This document shows, one piece after another, positions 15,915 to 25,514 of a DNA stretch of 32,527 bases. The notes under the pieces are model-generated. The model was not told the origin of the DNA. It saw only the letters and a list, made by a program, of their open reading frames with translations, and made no database searches. Position numbers and translations under genes: made by a program. This stretch comes from Planctomycetaceae bacterium (lineage in GTDB: Bacteria; Planctomycetota; Planctomycetia; Pirellulales; Pirellulaceae): positions 1 through 32,527 of the forward strand of contig CANHVO010000031.1 in the NCBI GenBank assembly GCA_947463915.1, read 5' to 3'. Each line of letters starts with the position of its first letter. Position 1 is the stretch's first letter.

Positions 15915-17611
15915 CAACCGTTTCAAATGAAGCCAACGAAGCGATGCGTTTGGTACCGCCTGTTTTGGTAGGGACGGGGCAGAATGAGCATGCCTCTGTT
16001 ATTCAACAATTGGTCGAGGGAGAGACCGCCTGGGACAAGCGGCTGATCGCGGGGAGCGACTGGGTCAATCCGATTCTGGTGAAAGAGACTAGGCAAGCAC
16101 TCAAGAGCAAGCAGTTTTCATGGACATTGATGCTGGTGACGCTCGTCATTCTCGCCTGGTCTGTTTTGGGGATCGTCGGGATGATTCCGAGCATCTACTA
16201 CAACTCCAATGGCTCAGCCTTGCTGATCGGATATGTCATCATCTTGATCGTGCCCGCATTGATTGTGATCCCTCAAGCAACCTTTCGTTCGATGGCCTCA
16301 GAGCTTGAGGATGGAACGTTTGAAACGCTTTCCCTCTCAACGCTTTCGCCTCGCCAGATCCTATTCGGCAAGCTAAGCGTATCGGCCTTGCAATTGGTAG
16401 TTTACCTGTCGGTGATTTCGCCATGTATCGCCTTGACGTATTTATTGCGAGGTGTGACGTTAGAGGTCATCGCCATGACCATCTTGGTCATTTCGACGGT
16501 AAGTTTGGGATTGTCGGTGGTAGCGATTTCGGTGGCGTCCTTTTCTCGGACTCGAATTCAGCAGGTGTTTTTCTCCATCATATTGTTGGGAGGACAAGTC
16601 ATTGGGGCCTTTTGGACCGGCGGGATTTTGATCAGCCTTGTAACTTCGGGTGGCTGGGGGCTGCCGGGTTGGATTGGATTTGTGCTCTTCTTTTTGGGAA
16701 TGATGTTGTACGCATGGTTGCTTCTGCGGTGCGGTGCTTGCGCCATCGGTGTCAGCAGCGACAATCGCTCGACTCCGATTCGTGTCCCGATACTGGTGAT
16801 CGGATTGCTCCTGGCCATGATGGAAGGGTTCATGCTAGCGACGTATGGAACAATAAACTTCATGGCTGAGATGATTGCGGTCTCTGCGGTTTTCCTATTC
16901 ATGCATTGGGGAATCGCGGGCAGCATCATGATGGGGGAAAGAGGTACTATTCCGGTTCGAGCGAGGCGTACATTGCCGAGTACCTTGCTGGGTAGAGTCT
17001 TTTTGACTTGGCTCAATCCGGGAGCAGGGCCAGGCTATATTTTTGTGATGTTGAGTTTCATTGGCTCTGTTGTTTCATTAGTGGTTGGGCCGTGGTTATT
17101 GTTGGATCCCAACTTAACCAATTTTCAACTACCGCTCTTGGTGTATATCCTAGCGTTGACGTGCTATCTAGCTCTCTATCTTGGAACAGTGCGACTGATT
17201 TGCATGGCGTTTTTGAGGCGAGTTCTAGTTGGCCGTTTGGTGATCTCGTTCGCATTCACGTTGGTCTTGATCGTGACTGCGGTAGTGCTGACAGCCTCGA
17301 TTAGTTTGGCCGCCAGTGACTACCAGTCGCTGGACTTTGATTGGTATTGCTTTCCGAACTTTTTCTGGACACTGGCTGAGCTTTTCCCATCGCGCAGTTC
17401 CAACTGGAACTCCGCAGAAGAAATCATTGCGGTCCTTGCTTTGTTTCTTTCGGCGTCTTTGGTTGCGGCAATCAATGTCTTGTTAACAGCAAAAGATGTC
17501 GTTTTGCTGAGAATAGAAACACCGGACCGCGTTATCAAGGAGCGTGTTCGAGCCCAAACAAAACACGGTTCTGGCTCTGTGGTGCCGATTGTGGAGGACC
17601 CGTTTTCTTGA
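15911..17611 (+). CDS. ABC-2-type transporter permease
   Basis: This is a 566-residue integral membrane protein with about a dozen hydrophobic segments after a cytoplasmic N-terminus of about 70 residues. The segment NPILVKETRQALKSKQFSWTLMLVTLVI leads into the first helix; FETLSLSTLSPRQILFGKL is the amphipathic coupling region typical of ABC-2 permeases. It has roughly twice the helices of a six-helix unit, so it may be a fused or extended permease. The GTG start at 15911 overlaps the ATPase stop (GTGA), indicating translational coupling. A 144-base gap separates it from the second ATPase. Confidence 0.85.
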   Translation: MTTVSNEANEAMRLVPPVLVGTGQNEHASVIQQLVEGETAWDKRLIAGSDWVNPILVKETRQALKSKQFSWTLMLVTLVILAWSVLGIVGMIPSIYYNSNGSALLIGYVIILIVPALIVIPQATFRSMASELEDGTFETLSLSTLSPRQILFGKLSVSALQLVVYLSVISPCIALTYLLRGVTLEVIAMTILVISTVSLGLSVVAISVASFSRTRIQQVFFSIILLGGQVIGAFWTGGILISLVTSGGWGLPGWIGFVLFFLGMMLYAWLLLRCGACAIGVSSDNRSTPIRVPILVIGLLLAMMEGFMLATYGTINFMAEMIAVSAVFLFMHWGIAGSIMMGERGTIPVRARRTLPSTLLGRVFLTWLNPGAGPGYIFVMLSFIGSVVSLVVGPWLLLDPNLTNFQLPLLVYILALTCYLALYLGTVRLICMAFLRRVLVGRLVISFAFTLVLIVTAVVLTASISLAASDYQSLDFDWYCFPNFFWTLAELFPSRSSNWNSAEEIIAVLALFLSASLVAAINVLLTAKDVVLLRIETPDRVIKERVRAQTKHGSGSVVPIVEDPFS

Positions 17612-17755
17612 GTAAATGTCGCCAAACTAGTTTTGAACTCGCGTAGAATCCAAGAATGTTGCCAAGCGATCGAATCCATGCGAGTAGCGGCGTGTTAGAA
17701 TCTGTCCTATCATTGGAAACATTCCTTCAAATTCGTTTTCTCCTAGAGAGACTCC

Positions 17756-18772
17756 ATGCAATCCTCGGCCACGGCCATCGACGTCACCGATCTATCAAAA
17801 ACGTATCGCGAAGGACTGGTTTTTCGCAAAGTCCATAATGCTTTGAGTCATGTTTCCCTGTCGGTCAAACGAGGGGAAGTCTTCGGATTGTTGGGGCCAA
17901 ATGGCGCTGGCAAAACGACGCTCATCAAGGTTCTGCTTGGGATATTGCACCCTAACCAGGGCTCTGCGACAGTCCTCGATTTACCCGCTGGCAGCAAATC
18001 CGCTCGACGCAAAATCGGATACCTTCCTGAAAACTTGGTCTTCCCCCGCCATCACACCGGCCGAAGCGCGTTGTACTTTTATGGCCGGTTGAGCGAGATG
18101 ACCGACTCGCAAATCCAGGCCCGCGAAAGCGAACTTTGGAAAATTGTCGGACTAAAAGGTCGAGAACAGGAACCCGTTCGCCGCTATTCCAAAGGGATGC
18201 GCCAACGACTTGGCTTGGCACAAGCCATGTTGCACGACCCGGACCTAATGGTCTTTGATGAACCGACCGACGGGCTTGACCCGATGGGCCGGCAAGAGAT
18301 TCGTAACGTGCTGGATCAGTTAAAGGAGCGTGGCAAAACAGTTTTCTTGAACAGCCACATCCTGCAAGAAGTTGAACTCGTTTGCGATCGAGTCGCCATT
18401 ATGGCAACCGGAAAACTGCGAGGGATAGGAACGATCGATGAGTTGATCGAAAGCCATCCTCATGCTAGTAAGTCCACGGTTACCGTCGAAGCGATCGGCA
18501 CTATGGCTCAGCTCCAGGAAGCGACGCGTGACTGTGCTGTCCGAGATTTCTCTGTCGTTTTGGATGGCGTTGAGGACGCTACGTCAGTCCAACGGTTCGT
18601 TGTAGACGCTACCGACCAAGCCAACGTGGACAAAGTGATCGATCGACTCCGTGAAAATTCGATCAGCATCTATCGCATGCAAAGATACCGCGCGAGCCTC
18701 GAACAAGTCTTCATGAGCATTGTCGGCGCCGCCAACTCGACCCATTCCAACACTCCAAATTTGTTCAAATAA
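17756..18772 (+). CDS. ABC transporter ATP-binding protein (second pair)
   Basis: This 338-residue ABC-2-type ATPase has Walker A GPNGAGKT (47-54), signature YSKGM (144-148), Walker B LMVFDEP (164-170) and a C-terminal regulatory region ending in SLEQVFMSIVG. It is clearly related to the ATPase at 14952 but not a recent duplicate. It starts at ATG 17756. The stop codon is only five bases before the next permease, so the two form an operon and almost certainly a complex. Confidence 0.9.
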   Translation: MQSSATAIDVTDLSKTYREGLVFRKVHNALSHVSLSVKRGEVFGLLGPNGAGKTTLIKVLLGILHPNQGSATVLDLPAGSKSARRKIGYLPENLVFPRHHTGRSALYFYGRLSEMTDSQIQARESELWKIVGLKGREQEPVRRYSKGMRQRLGLAQAMLHDPDLMVFDEPTDGLDPMGRQEIRNVLDQLKERGKTVFLNSHILQEVELVCDRVAIMATGKLRGIGTIDELIESHPHASKSTVTVEAIGTMAQLQEATRDCAVRDFSVVLDGVEDATSVQRFVVDATDQANVDKVIDRLRENSISIYRMQRYRASLEQVFMSIVGAANSTHSNTPNLFK

Positions 18773-18777
18773 TATCA

Positions 18778-21096
18778 ATGAAACCTTACTATGCTGTCCT
18801 ATACGACAGTTTTCAAGAGTCGGTACGTTCCAAGGTTCTTTGGATATTGCTCGCTGCCTGGACCTTGATCTTGGCTGCGTTGTTTCCTTTGTCGTTTTCG
18901 CGAGGAGAAAGCTATGCATTCACCTTTGCCGACATTGAAAACCCAAGACTTGTTCTGGATAATCTTGCCAACGCATCGGCAGGCAAAGGCACGCGAGCTC
19001 AAAGGGCTGTCTTCGCCAAGCTGGACGAAGAATTCAAGAGTATTCTCGTTCAGAGACAAGCCAACAAACGACGCATTTTCACGGGACTTTTAACCGATTC
19101 GTTCAATAAGCTTTTGACCAACAAAGAGCTTTACGACAAAGAGGCTTGGCCCAATGCAGACCGCCGCAAAGACATGAAGCCTCTGATCGAGAACGAGAAC
19201 CGAACGGCTGCCGAATTGGAACAGCTCAATCGTGGTCTGATCAATTTAGCATTCCCAGGATCGATTCGGGCCGCGACCGGGCAGGCGACATGGATCACCT
19301 ACGCTGGAATCAAATTGGGTGGAGCCATCCCGCTATCGGAACGGCTGCTTAAAGGGGTTATCGAGTCCGCGTTCATTCCGCTAGTCATGCGATTCGGGCT
19401 CGGTATCGGAGCCATGATTGTTGCGATCATTATTACCAGCTCGATGATCCCCGATATGTTTCAAACAGGTTCGTTGCATTTGCTGCTGAGCAAGCCTTTG
19501 TCGCGAAACTTGCTTTTCTTGACGAAGTTTTTGGGAGGCTGCATCTTTGTTGCGGTCAATATCATCTACCTTCTGGTCGGGTTGTATCTCTATGCCGGTA
19601 TCAGGCTCGATATCTGGAACACTGGTATCCTTTGGTGCATTCCCATTTTTATCTTCACGTTCATGATTTTCTACTCGGTTTCCGCCCTTGTCGGATTGAT
19701 CTGGAAGAACCCGATCATTTGCGTCGTTATTACCGCGCTTTTCGCAGGCATTTGCGTTTGCGTTGGCTTGATCCACTTTTACTTTGACTTGTTCTTGCAC
19801 GTCGTGCCGCAGACCCAACGCATCTACGCAGTCAACGACACAGTTCTGCTTACGACGCAACAAGGTCGCGTTCAAATATGGGATGATCAATCTAAGGCTT
19901 GGAAGTCGGCGTATGGTGATGTTGATGGGCAGAAGGTCATGGGACTTGTCTGGCTTGAGAACGAAAAGGCCATATACTTTGCCAGGCCGCGATTCAATCC
20001 GTTCGGAATGGGCGGCAATCAAAACGCCAAGCTCGAATTCGCTAGAACTCCTGAGTTGGCGGACCCGAGTGACAAGACTTTTTCTTCCAAAATCTGGGAA
20101 GACAGCCGAATGGATAGTGGGCCTGAGTTGCCATCGGATCCGATACAGATTTTTCGGTGGAAAGATTCTTTGGCCATCCTAAGCGAAAGTGGTGTCTTTC
20201 GCTTCAATCCAGCAGGAGCAGCTCAAGCCGAAGAGCGAAAGGCCGCTTTAGGTGGGCTATCGTGGTTAGGAAACATCGGCGCCACGTCGGCACTGCCTGG
20301 CGAAGCGTTTGTCCAGATGACGGACAAAAATTGGAAACTGCCGAAACCACTTGATGTCGCCGCTTCACCGTCGTTCCAGTATTTGCTGACCTACTCAAAT
20401 GGGAAAGTATGTCGTTGGAAATCGGATGGGGACAAACTCATTCAGGAAACAGAAATCGAACTTGAGCTACCCGGCGAGACCGTCGCCTCGATCGGCACGA
20501 GTGACAAGAACTGCATCGTATGTCCCAATGGAATGAAACCGATCTTGATCGATGTAGAGACCATGCAGATACGAAGAAAACTGGACGAGATGGGGGAACT
20601 CACGGTCAAGCAGATTGTTGCGGATAGCAGTGGTTGTTTGGTCTTGTTGTCGACCGACGGTACGATTTGGAAATACGAACCTGGAACAGACAAGGCCACT
20701 CAGCCATCGCTTGTAGGGCAAGGGAATGCACATGCTGTTTCTTTTGCCTCGGATGGACAACTTTGGGTTGCTCACTCGTTCAAGAAGGCTGACCTGTGGG
20801 ATTTGGCAGCGAACACGTCCAAACGATCACTGCGTCCCAGCTCGAGCATTGCCGAATTGATTTTCACATACGGCATCAGTCCGTTTTACGAAGTGAATCC
20901 GAAGCCGGCTGCGGTTTACGACACCATTTCGTATGTGCTTGAAAACCCAAAGAACAAGACCCTAGCGGTAAACCGTGCTGACTTAGAGGCTGCGACGATT
21001 AAGACAGATCCGTGGAAACCGATATGGACCAACTCTTTGTTCATTGCTGCCCTATTAACTCTGAGCTGTTGGTACTTGTCGCGTCAGGACCTATAA
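18778..21096 (+). CDS. ABC-2 permease with large extracytoplasmic propeller-like domain
   Basis: This is a 772-residue membrane protein. Helices are predicted at about 19-39, 198-221, 250-272, 284-306, 311-335 and 747-765, giving a six-helix ABC-2 core. The loop from 40 to 197 is long and charged. The loop between the last two helices (about 345-745) is a soluble domain of about 400 residues with repeated strand patterns such as GRVQIWDD, DSLAILSESGVFRFNP, GKVCRWKSDGD, GTIWKYEPG and DGQLWVAHS, like beta-propeller blades. By the usual ABC-2 topology this domain faces outside the cytoplasm. The partner ATPase is encoded five bases upstream. The cargo is unknown; the domain could bind it or a partner in the periplasm. 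Confidence 0.8.
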   Translation: MKPYYAVLYDSFQESVRSKVLWILLAAWTLILAALFPLSFSRGESYAFTFADIENPRLVLDNLANASAGKGTRAQRAVFAKLDEEFKSILVQRQANKRRIFTGLLTDSFNKLLTNKELYDKEAWPNADRRKDMKPLIENENRTAAELEQLNRGLINLAFPGSIRAATGQATWITYAGIKLGGAIPLSERLLKGVIESAFIPLVMRFGLGIGAMIVAIIITSSMIPDMFQTGSLHLLLSKPLSRNLLFLTKFLGGCIFVAVNIIYLLVGLYLYAGIRLDIWNTGILWCIPIFIFTFMIFYSVSALVGLIWKNPIICVVITALFAGICVCVGLIHFYFDLFLHVVPQTQRIYAVNDTVLLTTQQGRVQIWDDQSKAWKSAYGDVDGQKVMGLVWLENEKAIYFARPRFNPFGMGGNQNAKLEFARTPELADPSDKTFSSKIWEDSRMDSGPELPSDPIQIFRWKDSLAILSESGVFRFNPAGAAQAEERKAALGGLSWLGNIGATSALPGEAFVQMTDKNWKLPKPLDVAASPSFQYLLTYSNGKVCRWKSDGDKLIQETEIELELPGETVASIGTSDKNCIVCPNGMKPILIDVETMQIRRKLDEMGELTVKQIVADSSGCLVLLSTDGTIWKYEPGTDKATQPSLVGQGNAHAVSFASDGQLWVAHSFKKADLWDLAANTSKRSLRPSSSIAELIFTYGISPFYEVNPKPAAVYDTISYVLENPKNKTLAVNRADLEAATIKTDPWKPIWTNSLFIAALLTLSCWYLSRQDL

Positions 21097-21114
21097 CCCA
21101 GGCGGTTAACGCGA

Positions 21115-21507
21115 ATGCGCAATGACAAGCCGAAAGAGTTTTCTTGGCACGACCGGCGGAAGAGCTTTGTTTACGCCTTGCAAGGCATAAAGCATGTTTT
21201 GCGAACGCAGCATAACGCTTGGCTTCATGCCGTTGCAACGATTGTCGTTTTGGCGATGGGTTTGGCTTTTCATATAACCAACACGGAATGGTGCTGCTTG
21301 GTTATCTGCCTAACGGTCGTATGGACGGCTGAGGCATTGAACACAGCTTTGGAGTTGCTGACCGACTTAGTCTCTCCGGAATTCCATCCGCTGGCGGGAC
21401 ACAGTAAGGACGTGGCGGCGGGGGCAGTTCTCATTGCAGCGTTGGGGGCTGGCTTAGTCGGAACAATCGTCTTTACCCCATATCTCATGAAGCTAGTAAT
21501 TCAATAA
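21115..21507 (+). CDS. DgkA-family lipid kinase (diacylglycerol/undecaprenol kinase)
   Basis: This 130-residue membrane protein has three hydrophobic segments and the DgkA hallmark block AEALNTALELLTDLVSP (72-88), followed by HSKDVAAGAVLIAA (95-108). Glu73, Asn76, Glu80 and Asp99 correspond to the conserved catalytic and metal residues. Members phosphorylate diacylglycerol or undecaprenol at the inner membrane, recycling lipid carriers or phospholipid by-products. The distinction cannot be made by eye. ATG 21115 is 18 bases after the permease stop, so it is probably the last gene of the ABC operon. Confidence 0.88.
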   Translation: MRNDKPKEFSWHDRRKSFVYALQGIKHVLRTQHNAWLHAVATIVVLAMGLAFHITNTEWCCLVICLTVVWTAEALNTALELLTDLVSPEFHPLAGHSKDVAAGAVLIAALGAGLVGTIVFTPYLMKLVIQ

Positions 21508-21647
21508 ATCTGGCCTTCTTTTGCTGGCTTGTGCGCTGTGTTTTCGATTGTCCAAGCGATAATTGTTGTAGCAATTAGCTGGGCTATCGTTTATTCTGGC
21601 TAACTGAATTGAGCAGGTGGTTTTTGATTTCCCCAGCCTTGAATGAC

Positions 21648-24600
21648 ATGATGGTGCGCCCTACCACAAGATTGAAAAAATTGCTGTTTGAGACACTCGA
21701 ACGGCGTTTCGCATGTGATGCTGGCATTGGAATCCAGGTCAATGTTGGCTCCCAAGTTATCGGACCGAATGTCTCTCCGCAGTTCCAGCTAAACTCCGAG
21801 TTAGAGTTTGACATACAAGTTGCGAATCAATCTCAACAGAGCTACAACGACGTCGCACTGAATCTACGTCTTGGCAGCCAAGCCGCGACTACGGCTTTGC
21901 CCGTTCTTGTACCAAACGTGACCCTTGGAACTCAGACCGCAACTTTTCCAATGGGAGCTCTTCGGTTTGTAGCGCATCCTACAGAGCCGATTGTTTTTGC
22001 CACGATTCCTTCCACCAATAGTTTGGCTATTTTTAATACAGAAACACTAACGCTTCAGGCGAACTTCTTTGTTGGATCGCGTCCGTATGGCATGACACTC
22101 TCGAACGATGGGAATTTGTTGTATGTTGCCAACTCGACCTCCCAGTTCCTTTCGGTAGTGGACTGGCGGGCAAAACGGGTGACGCAGAGCATCACCTTAA
22201 GCGCCCCAGCTCAAGATATTGAGGTCGGGGCGGATGGTCGGTTGTATGTCCTTACGAACCGGTCTTTAATCCAGATCGATCCTATAAGCGGCAATAAAGT
22301 CGGTCCCGATTTTCCTGTATTTGTCTACGCTGGAGAACTCGCAATTAGTCCGAAGAAAGACCGCTTGTATTACGGAGATTACGGTCTAAGTCCAGCATCC
22401 CTTTATCAGTGGGATATTACCGTCCAGCCACCGTCCCTTTTGTGGGAAAGCGATCACGGAATCACAAGTGGAGAAAATGGACAAGATGTAGCAATTAGTG
22501 CTGACGGTACGTTCATAAGTTTCGCGGCAGGATACGGGCAACTTGGCTATAACATTGCCAAGTACCGAACGAGCGATATGGCTATCTTAGGAACGTTTAA
22601 CACCGGTCCATATCCTCGGGAAATAACTTTTAGCCCAGACGGATTGCGCGCTTTTGCCATTCACATGGAAGGCGAAATTGACGTCTTCGACACCACATCC
22701 TTTTTATTGGATTCGACCTTTCGTTCAAAAACATTCGATGCACCCCATGAACTGCAGATTGACTCAACAGGTCGAAGCCTTTTCGTCTCCGATGCTTCAA
22801 CAATCACTGTCTATGCAACTGGGCTAGGTTCCACGCTGGTCAATGCGGGTGATCTGAACCAGAACGGAAAATTGGATCCAACTGAAACGTGGCAATACAA
22901 AGCAAAGGGTACGGCTCGCCCAGCATTCCAGTCCGTGGAGACCTACGGAACAGTGCGAGGTGCAAATGGCGGATCGCTCGCTATTGGCGCAACAGGAAGC
23001 TACACGGGAATTGCGTCTCCCGAAATGAAGATGTTCGTCAACGGGGTTGATTCGACAAACCCAACAAAACCTAAAGCACTCGTAGGACAAGAAATTCCCT
23101 ATTCGTTTACGCTTTCAAACCCATACTCTGTTCACTTCGGAAACGTTGGAGTCACATTTGATAATGGAACTCTTAACGAACCGACGGATGACCTTTTCGC
23201 GACCCTCGTTTCGGGTGACACCAATAACGATGGACTACTGGGATTTGGTGAGGTCTGGCAAATGAACGTCCGGGGTAGGGCCAGAATGGACTTTGTCAAC
23301 GTTGGTGCGACATTGTTTGCCGACATGACCGATAGTTCGGGCTCAAAGCTGGCTGGACAGGTCCCTGCACGAGTAAACATGCGAGGCGGATATTTCGGTG
23401 CCTTTCCCGATGTGAGAATCCGATCTGTAACCGAAGGGCTTGAATTATCGGCGACCGATGTTTTGTTCGCCGATGTCGGCAGTGATCTGACCACCAATTT
23501 ATTCGCAACGAACACTGGGAACGTCGCTCTGAACGAAGTCCAAGTGGTAGATCAGGCGAGCGCCGATGAACCTTTTGCTTTTCAGCCCGTTCTCGGCCCT
23601 CCTACCAAGCGAGGCGATCTGCTAGCATCCTATCCAGAGTTCAAAGGAAGGGTTAAATTCTTAACAGACCCAGTGCGATCCGTCGTATATGTATCGGTCT
23701 TCGACAAGAACCTCATCGCCATTCTCGATTCCAAAACCTTTGAGGTTCTTGGAAAGCTAACGGTAGGCGCAGGTCCATCGCAAATGGCTCTCTCCCGGGA
23801 CAACCAGACGCTTTATATTGCCAGCTCTGTCTCGCAACAAATTAGCAGGGTCGATCTTCGAACGAGACAGGTGCTTAACTCATTCACTTTGTCGGATTGG
23901 GTGTATGACGTCAAGGTGGGGGCCGACCGACTATATGTCTTAACAAGCCGGGCGTTGTTTGGCATGAATGAGACGACCGGACAAGTGATTGGCGAGGTGC
24001 TCACCCAATATGCGGGTGGGGAGCTTGCGATCAGTCCTGACCGCAAGCAACTGTTCTATGGGCAGTTCTCGCTATCGCCCGCGCATCTTTTCAAATACTC
24101 GCTGGACGGCGACTCCATTACGCGTATCGAATCAAGATCAGATGGCGCCAGTAATGGGCAAGATCTCGCTTTAAGTCACGATGGTCAATTCGTGGCTTTT
24201 GCAGCTGGGGCGGGACAGTTCGGGTACCAGATTGCTCAGTATCGCACACGAGACATGAAGATTGTTGGCAGTTTTGCTACTGGGCCCTACCCAACTGAAA
24301 TTGTTTACAGCCCTGATGACCGAATCGCCTTTACTGTAAACGGTTCTACAAAAGTTCAAGCTTGGGACACAAGTACTTTTGATCAACTTTACTCAATCCC
24401 TACGATCGATTCAGCGACAGAACTGGAGGTGAGTCAAGACGGAACTGTACTCATCGCTGCGTTTCAAGACTCGCTTCGAGTATACGATCTGGCAAAAGGA
24501 TTGACTAAGAATATTGGCGACGTCGATCTAGACAATCAATTCGATGTCGGTGAGACATGGCAATACACAAATACAAGCCTTGCAAAAGTAGGGCGACATA

Positions 24601-25259
24601 CGCATGAGACCAAGCTGGCATCGGTCTATCCTGAATTGGTTTTTCAGAACACGGTGTCGACAACAACAGTCTACGAAGGAGTTTCCGACGGTTCGGTCGT
24701 GCCAGAGCTTGTTAGGGGGGCGCGGGTCATGCCTTTGGGGAGTAATGCCGTTTCCTTTTCGGATGATCGCTTTGAGTTCAAAAACGGTTGCATTTACCTC
24801 AAAGAAGAGCATTTTCTAACGATGAGCGACAACGCTCTCCAGCTCAAGGTTACCTATGCTGATCAAACTTCTAGAGTCGTCAGTATATACGTTCGTTCAA
24901 ACAAGTTTCCATGGCATAACTGGCGGAATGCATCGGATATTGACGGAGATAAGAAAGTCACGCCACTCGATGTCCTGAGTGCCATCAATGAACTGAATGA
25001 TCACGGCGCGAGATGGCTTTCGACTCGATATTTCGAAGTATCAACATTCTTCGACGTCGACGCAGACGGATCCATTTCGCCGCTTGATGTTCTCCTTGTG
25101 ATCAATGAGATCAATCGGAAAAGCGGTAGCAACGGAGAAGGTGAGCAAAGTAACCTAGAAAGAAATTATTGGATGATGGACCTTGATACCGTCGAGGTCG
25201 ATCAACAAGCAGTAAAAAACCGTCGCCGAATGGATGGATTTAAATCGGTTGCAAAATAA
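21648..25259 (+). CDS. large exported double beta-propeller protein with dockerin-like C-terminus
   Basis: ATG 21648 gives 1203 residues; a TTG at 21609 would add 13, and positions here use that longer form. The N-terminus has the planctomycete sorting-like motif LLFETLERRFACDA (about 25-38). Two related propellers of about 295 residues follow (about 110-405 and 670-964). They share blocks such as LAISP...LYYG/LFYG, NGQD-A-S-DG and GPYP-EI-SPD, so one arose by duplication. Three D-N-G-(L/F)-GE-WQ motifs (about 415, 537 and 971) close the propeller or Ig-like units. Two EF-hand-like dockerin repeats (DIDGDKKVTPLDVLSAINEL near 1110; DVDADGSISPLDVLLVINEI near 1148) suggest a calcium-binding attachment module. 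It is probably a cell-surface or extracellular protein; its ligand is unknown. Confidence 0.85.
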   Translation: MMVRPTTRLKKLLFETLERRFACDAGIGIQVNVGSQVIGPNVSPQFQLNSELEFDIQVANQSQQSYNDVALNLRLGSQAATTALPVLVPNVTLGTQTATFPMGALRFVAHPTEPIVFATIPSTNSLAIFNTETLTLQANFFVGSRPYGMTLSNDGNLLYVANSTSQFLSVVDWRAKRVTQSITLSAPAQDIEVGADGRLYVLTNRSLIQIDPISGNKVGPDFPVFVYAGELAISPKKDRLYYGDYGLSPASLYQWDITVQPPSLLWESDHGITSGENGQDVAISADGTFISFAAGYGQLGYNIAKYRTSDMAILGTFNTGPYPREITFSPDGLRAFAIHMEGEIDVFDTTSFLLDSTFRSKTFDAPHELQIDSTGRSLFVSDASTITVYATGLGSTLVNAGDLNQNGKLDPTETWQYKAKGTARPAFQSVETYGTVRGANGGSLAIGATGSYTGIASPEMKMFVNGVDSTNPTKPKALVGQEIPYSFTLSNPYSVHFGNVGVTFDNGTLNEPTDDLFATLVSGDTNNDGLLGFGEVWQMNVRGRARMDFVNVGATLFADMTDSSGSKLAGQVPARVNMRGGYFGAFPDVRIRSVTEGLELSATDVLFADVGSDLTTNLFATNTGNVALNEVQVVDQASADEPFAFQPVLGPPTKRGDLLASYPEFKGRVKFLTDPVRSVVYVSVFDKNLIAILDSKTFEVLGKLTVGAGPSQMALSRDNQTLYIASSVSQQISRVDLRTRQVLNSFTLSDWVYDVKVGADRLYVLTSRALFGMNETTGQVIGEVLTQYAGGELAISPDRKQLFYGQFSLSPAHLFKYSLDGDSITRIESRSDGASNGQDLALSHDGQFVAFAAGAGQFGYQIAQYRTRDMKIVGSFATGPYPTEIVYSPDDRIAFTVNGSTKVQAWDTSTFDQLYSIPTIDSATELEVSQDGTVLIAAFQDSLRVYDLAKGLTKNIGDVDLDNQFDVGETWQYTNTSLAKVGRHTHETKLASVYPELVFQNTVSTTTVYEGVSDGSVVPELVRGARVMPLGSNAVSFSDDRFEFKNGCIYLKEEHFLTMSDNALQLKVTYADQTSRVVSIYVRSNKFPWHNWRNASDIDGDKKVTPLDVLSAINELNDHGARWLSTRYFEVSTFFDVDADGSISPLDVLLVINEINRKSGSNGEGEQSNLERNYWMMDLDTVEVDQQAVKNRRRMDGFKSVAK

Positions 25260-25514
25260 GCGAATCGGATCAAGGCAAAAGCCCGCTTTGGCACGCCGGA
25301 GCGTCGCAATCGCAATTCGAGACAACGATTTTCAAGGCTACCATGAATTCGATCCGTCCACAGGGCTCGGCGGCGTGGACACCTGGATACCGCTAGAAGG
25401 ACAACGTTTACTCTCCCAATTCAAGCGGCTTCCCGACTATTCAGAATCAAACCACAAGTTATCATGAGGCGGACCACATGACTTGTTCACCTAAGACTTT
25501 GTTCTTACCTCATT

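Noticed and set aside
19381-20022. A 213-codon minus-strand frame rich in Asp, Arg and Asn
   Set aside because: It is antisense to the helices of the ABC permease; the composition is the expected mirror of a hydrophobic coding strand.
25234-25467. A 77-codon plus-strand frame after the propeller gene
   Set aside because: It overlaps the end of the propeller gene, has no ribosome site or recognisable family, and could be chance. Not strong enough to list.
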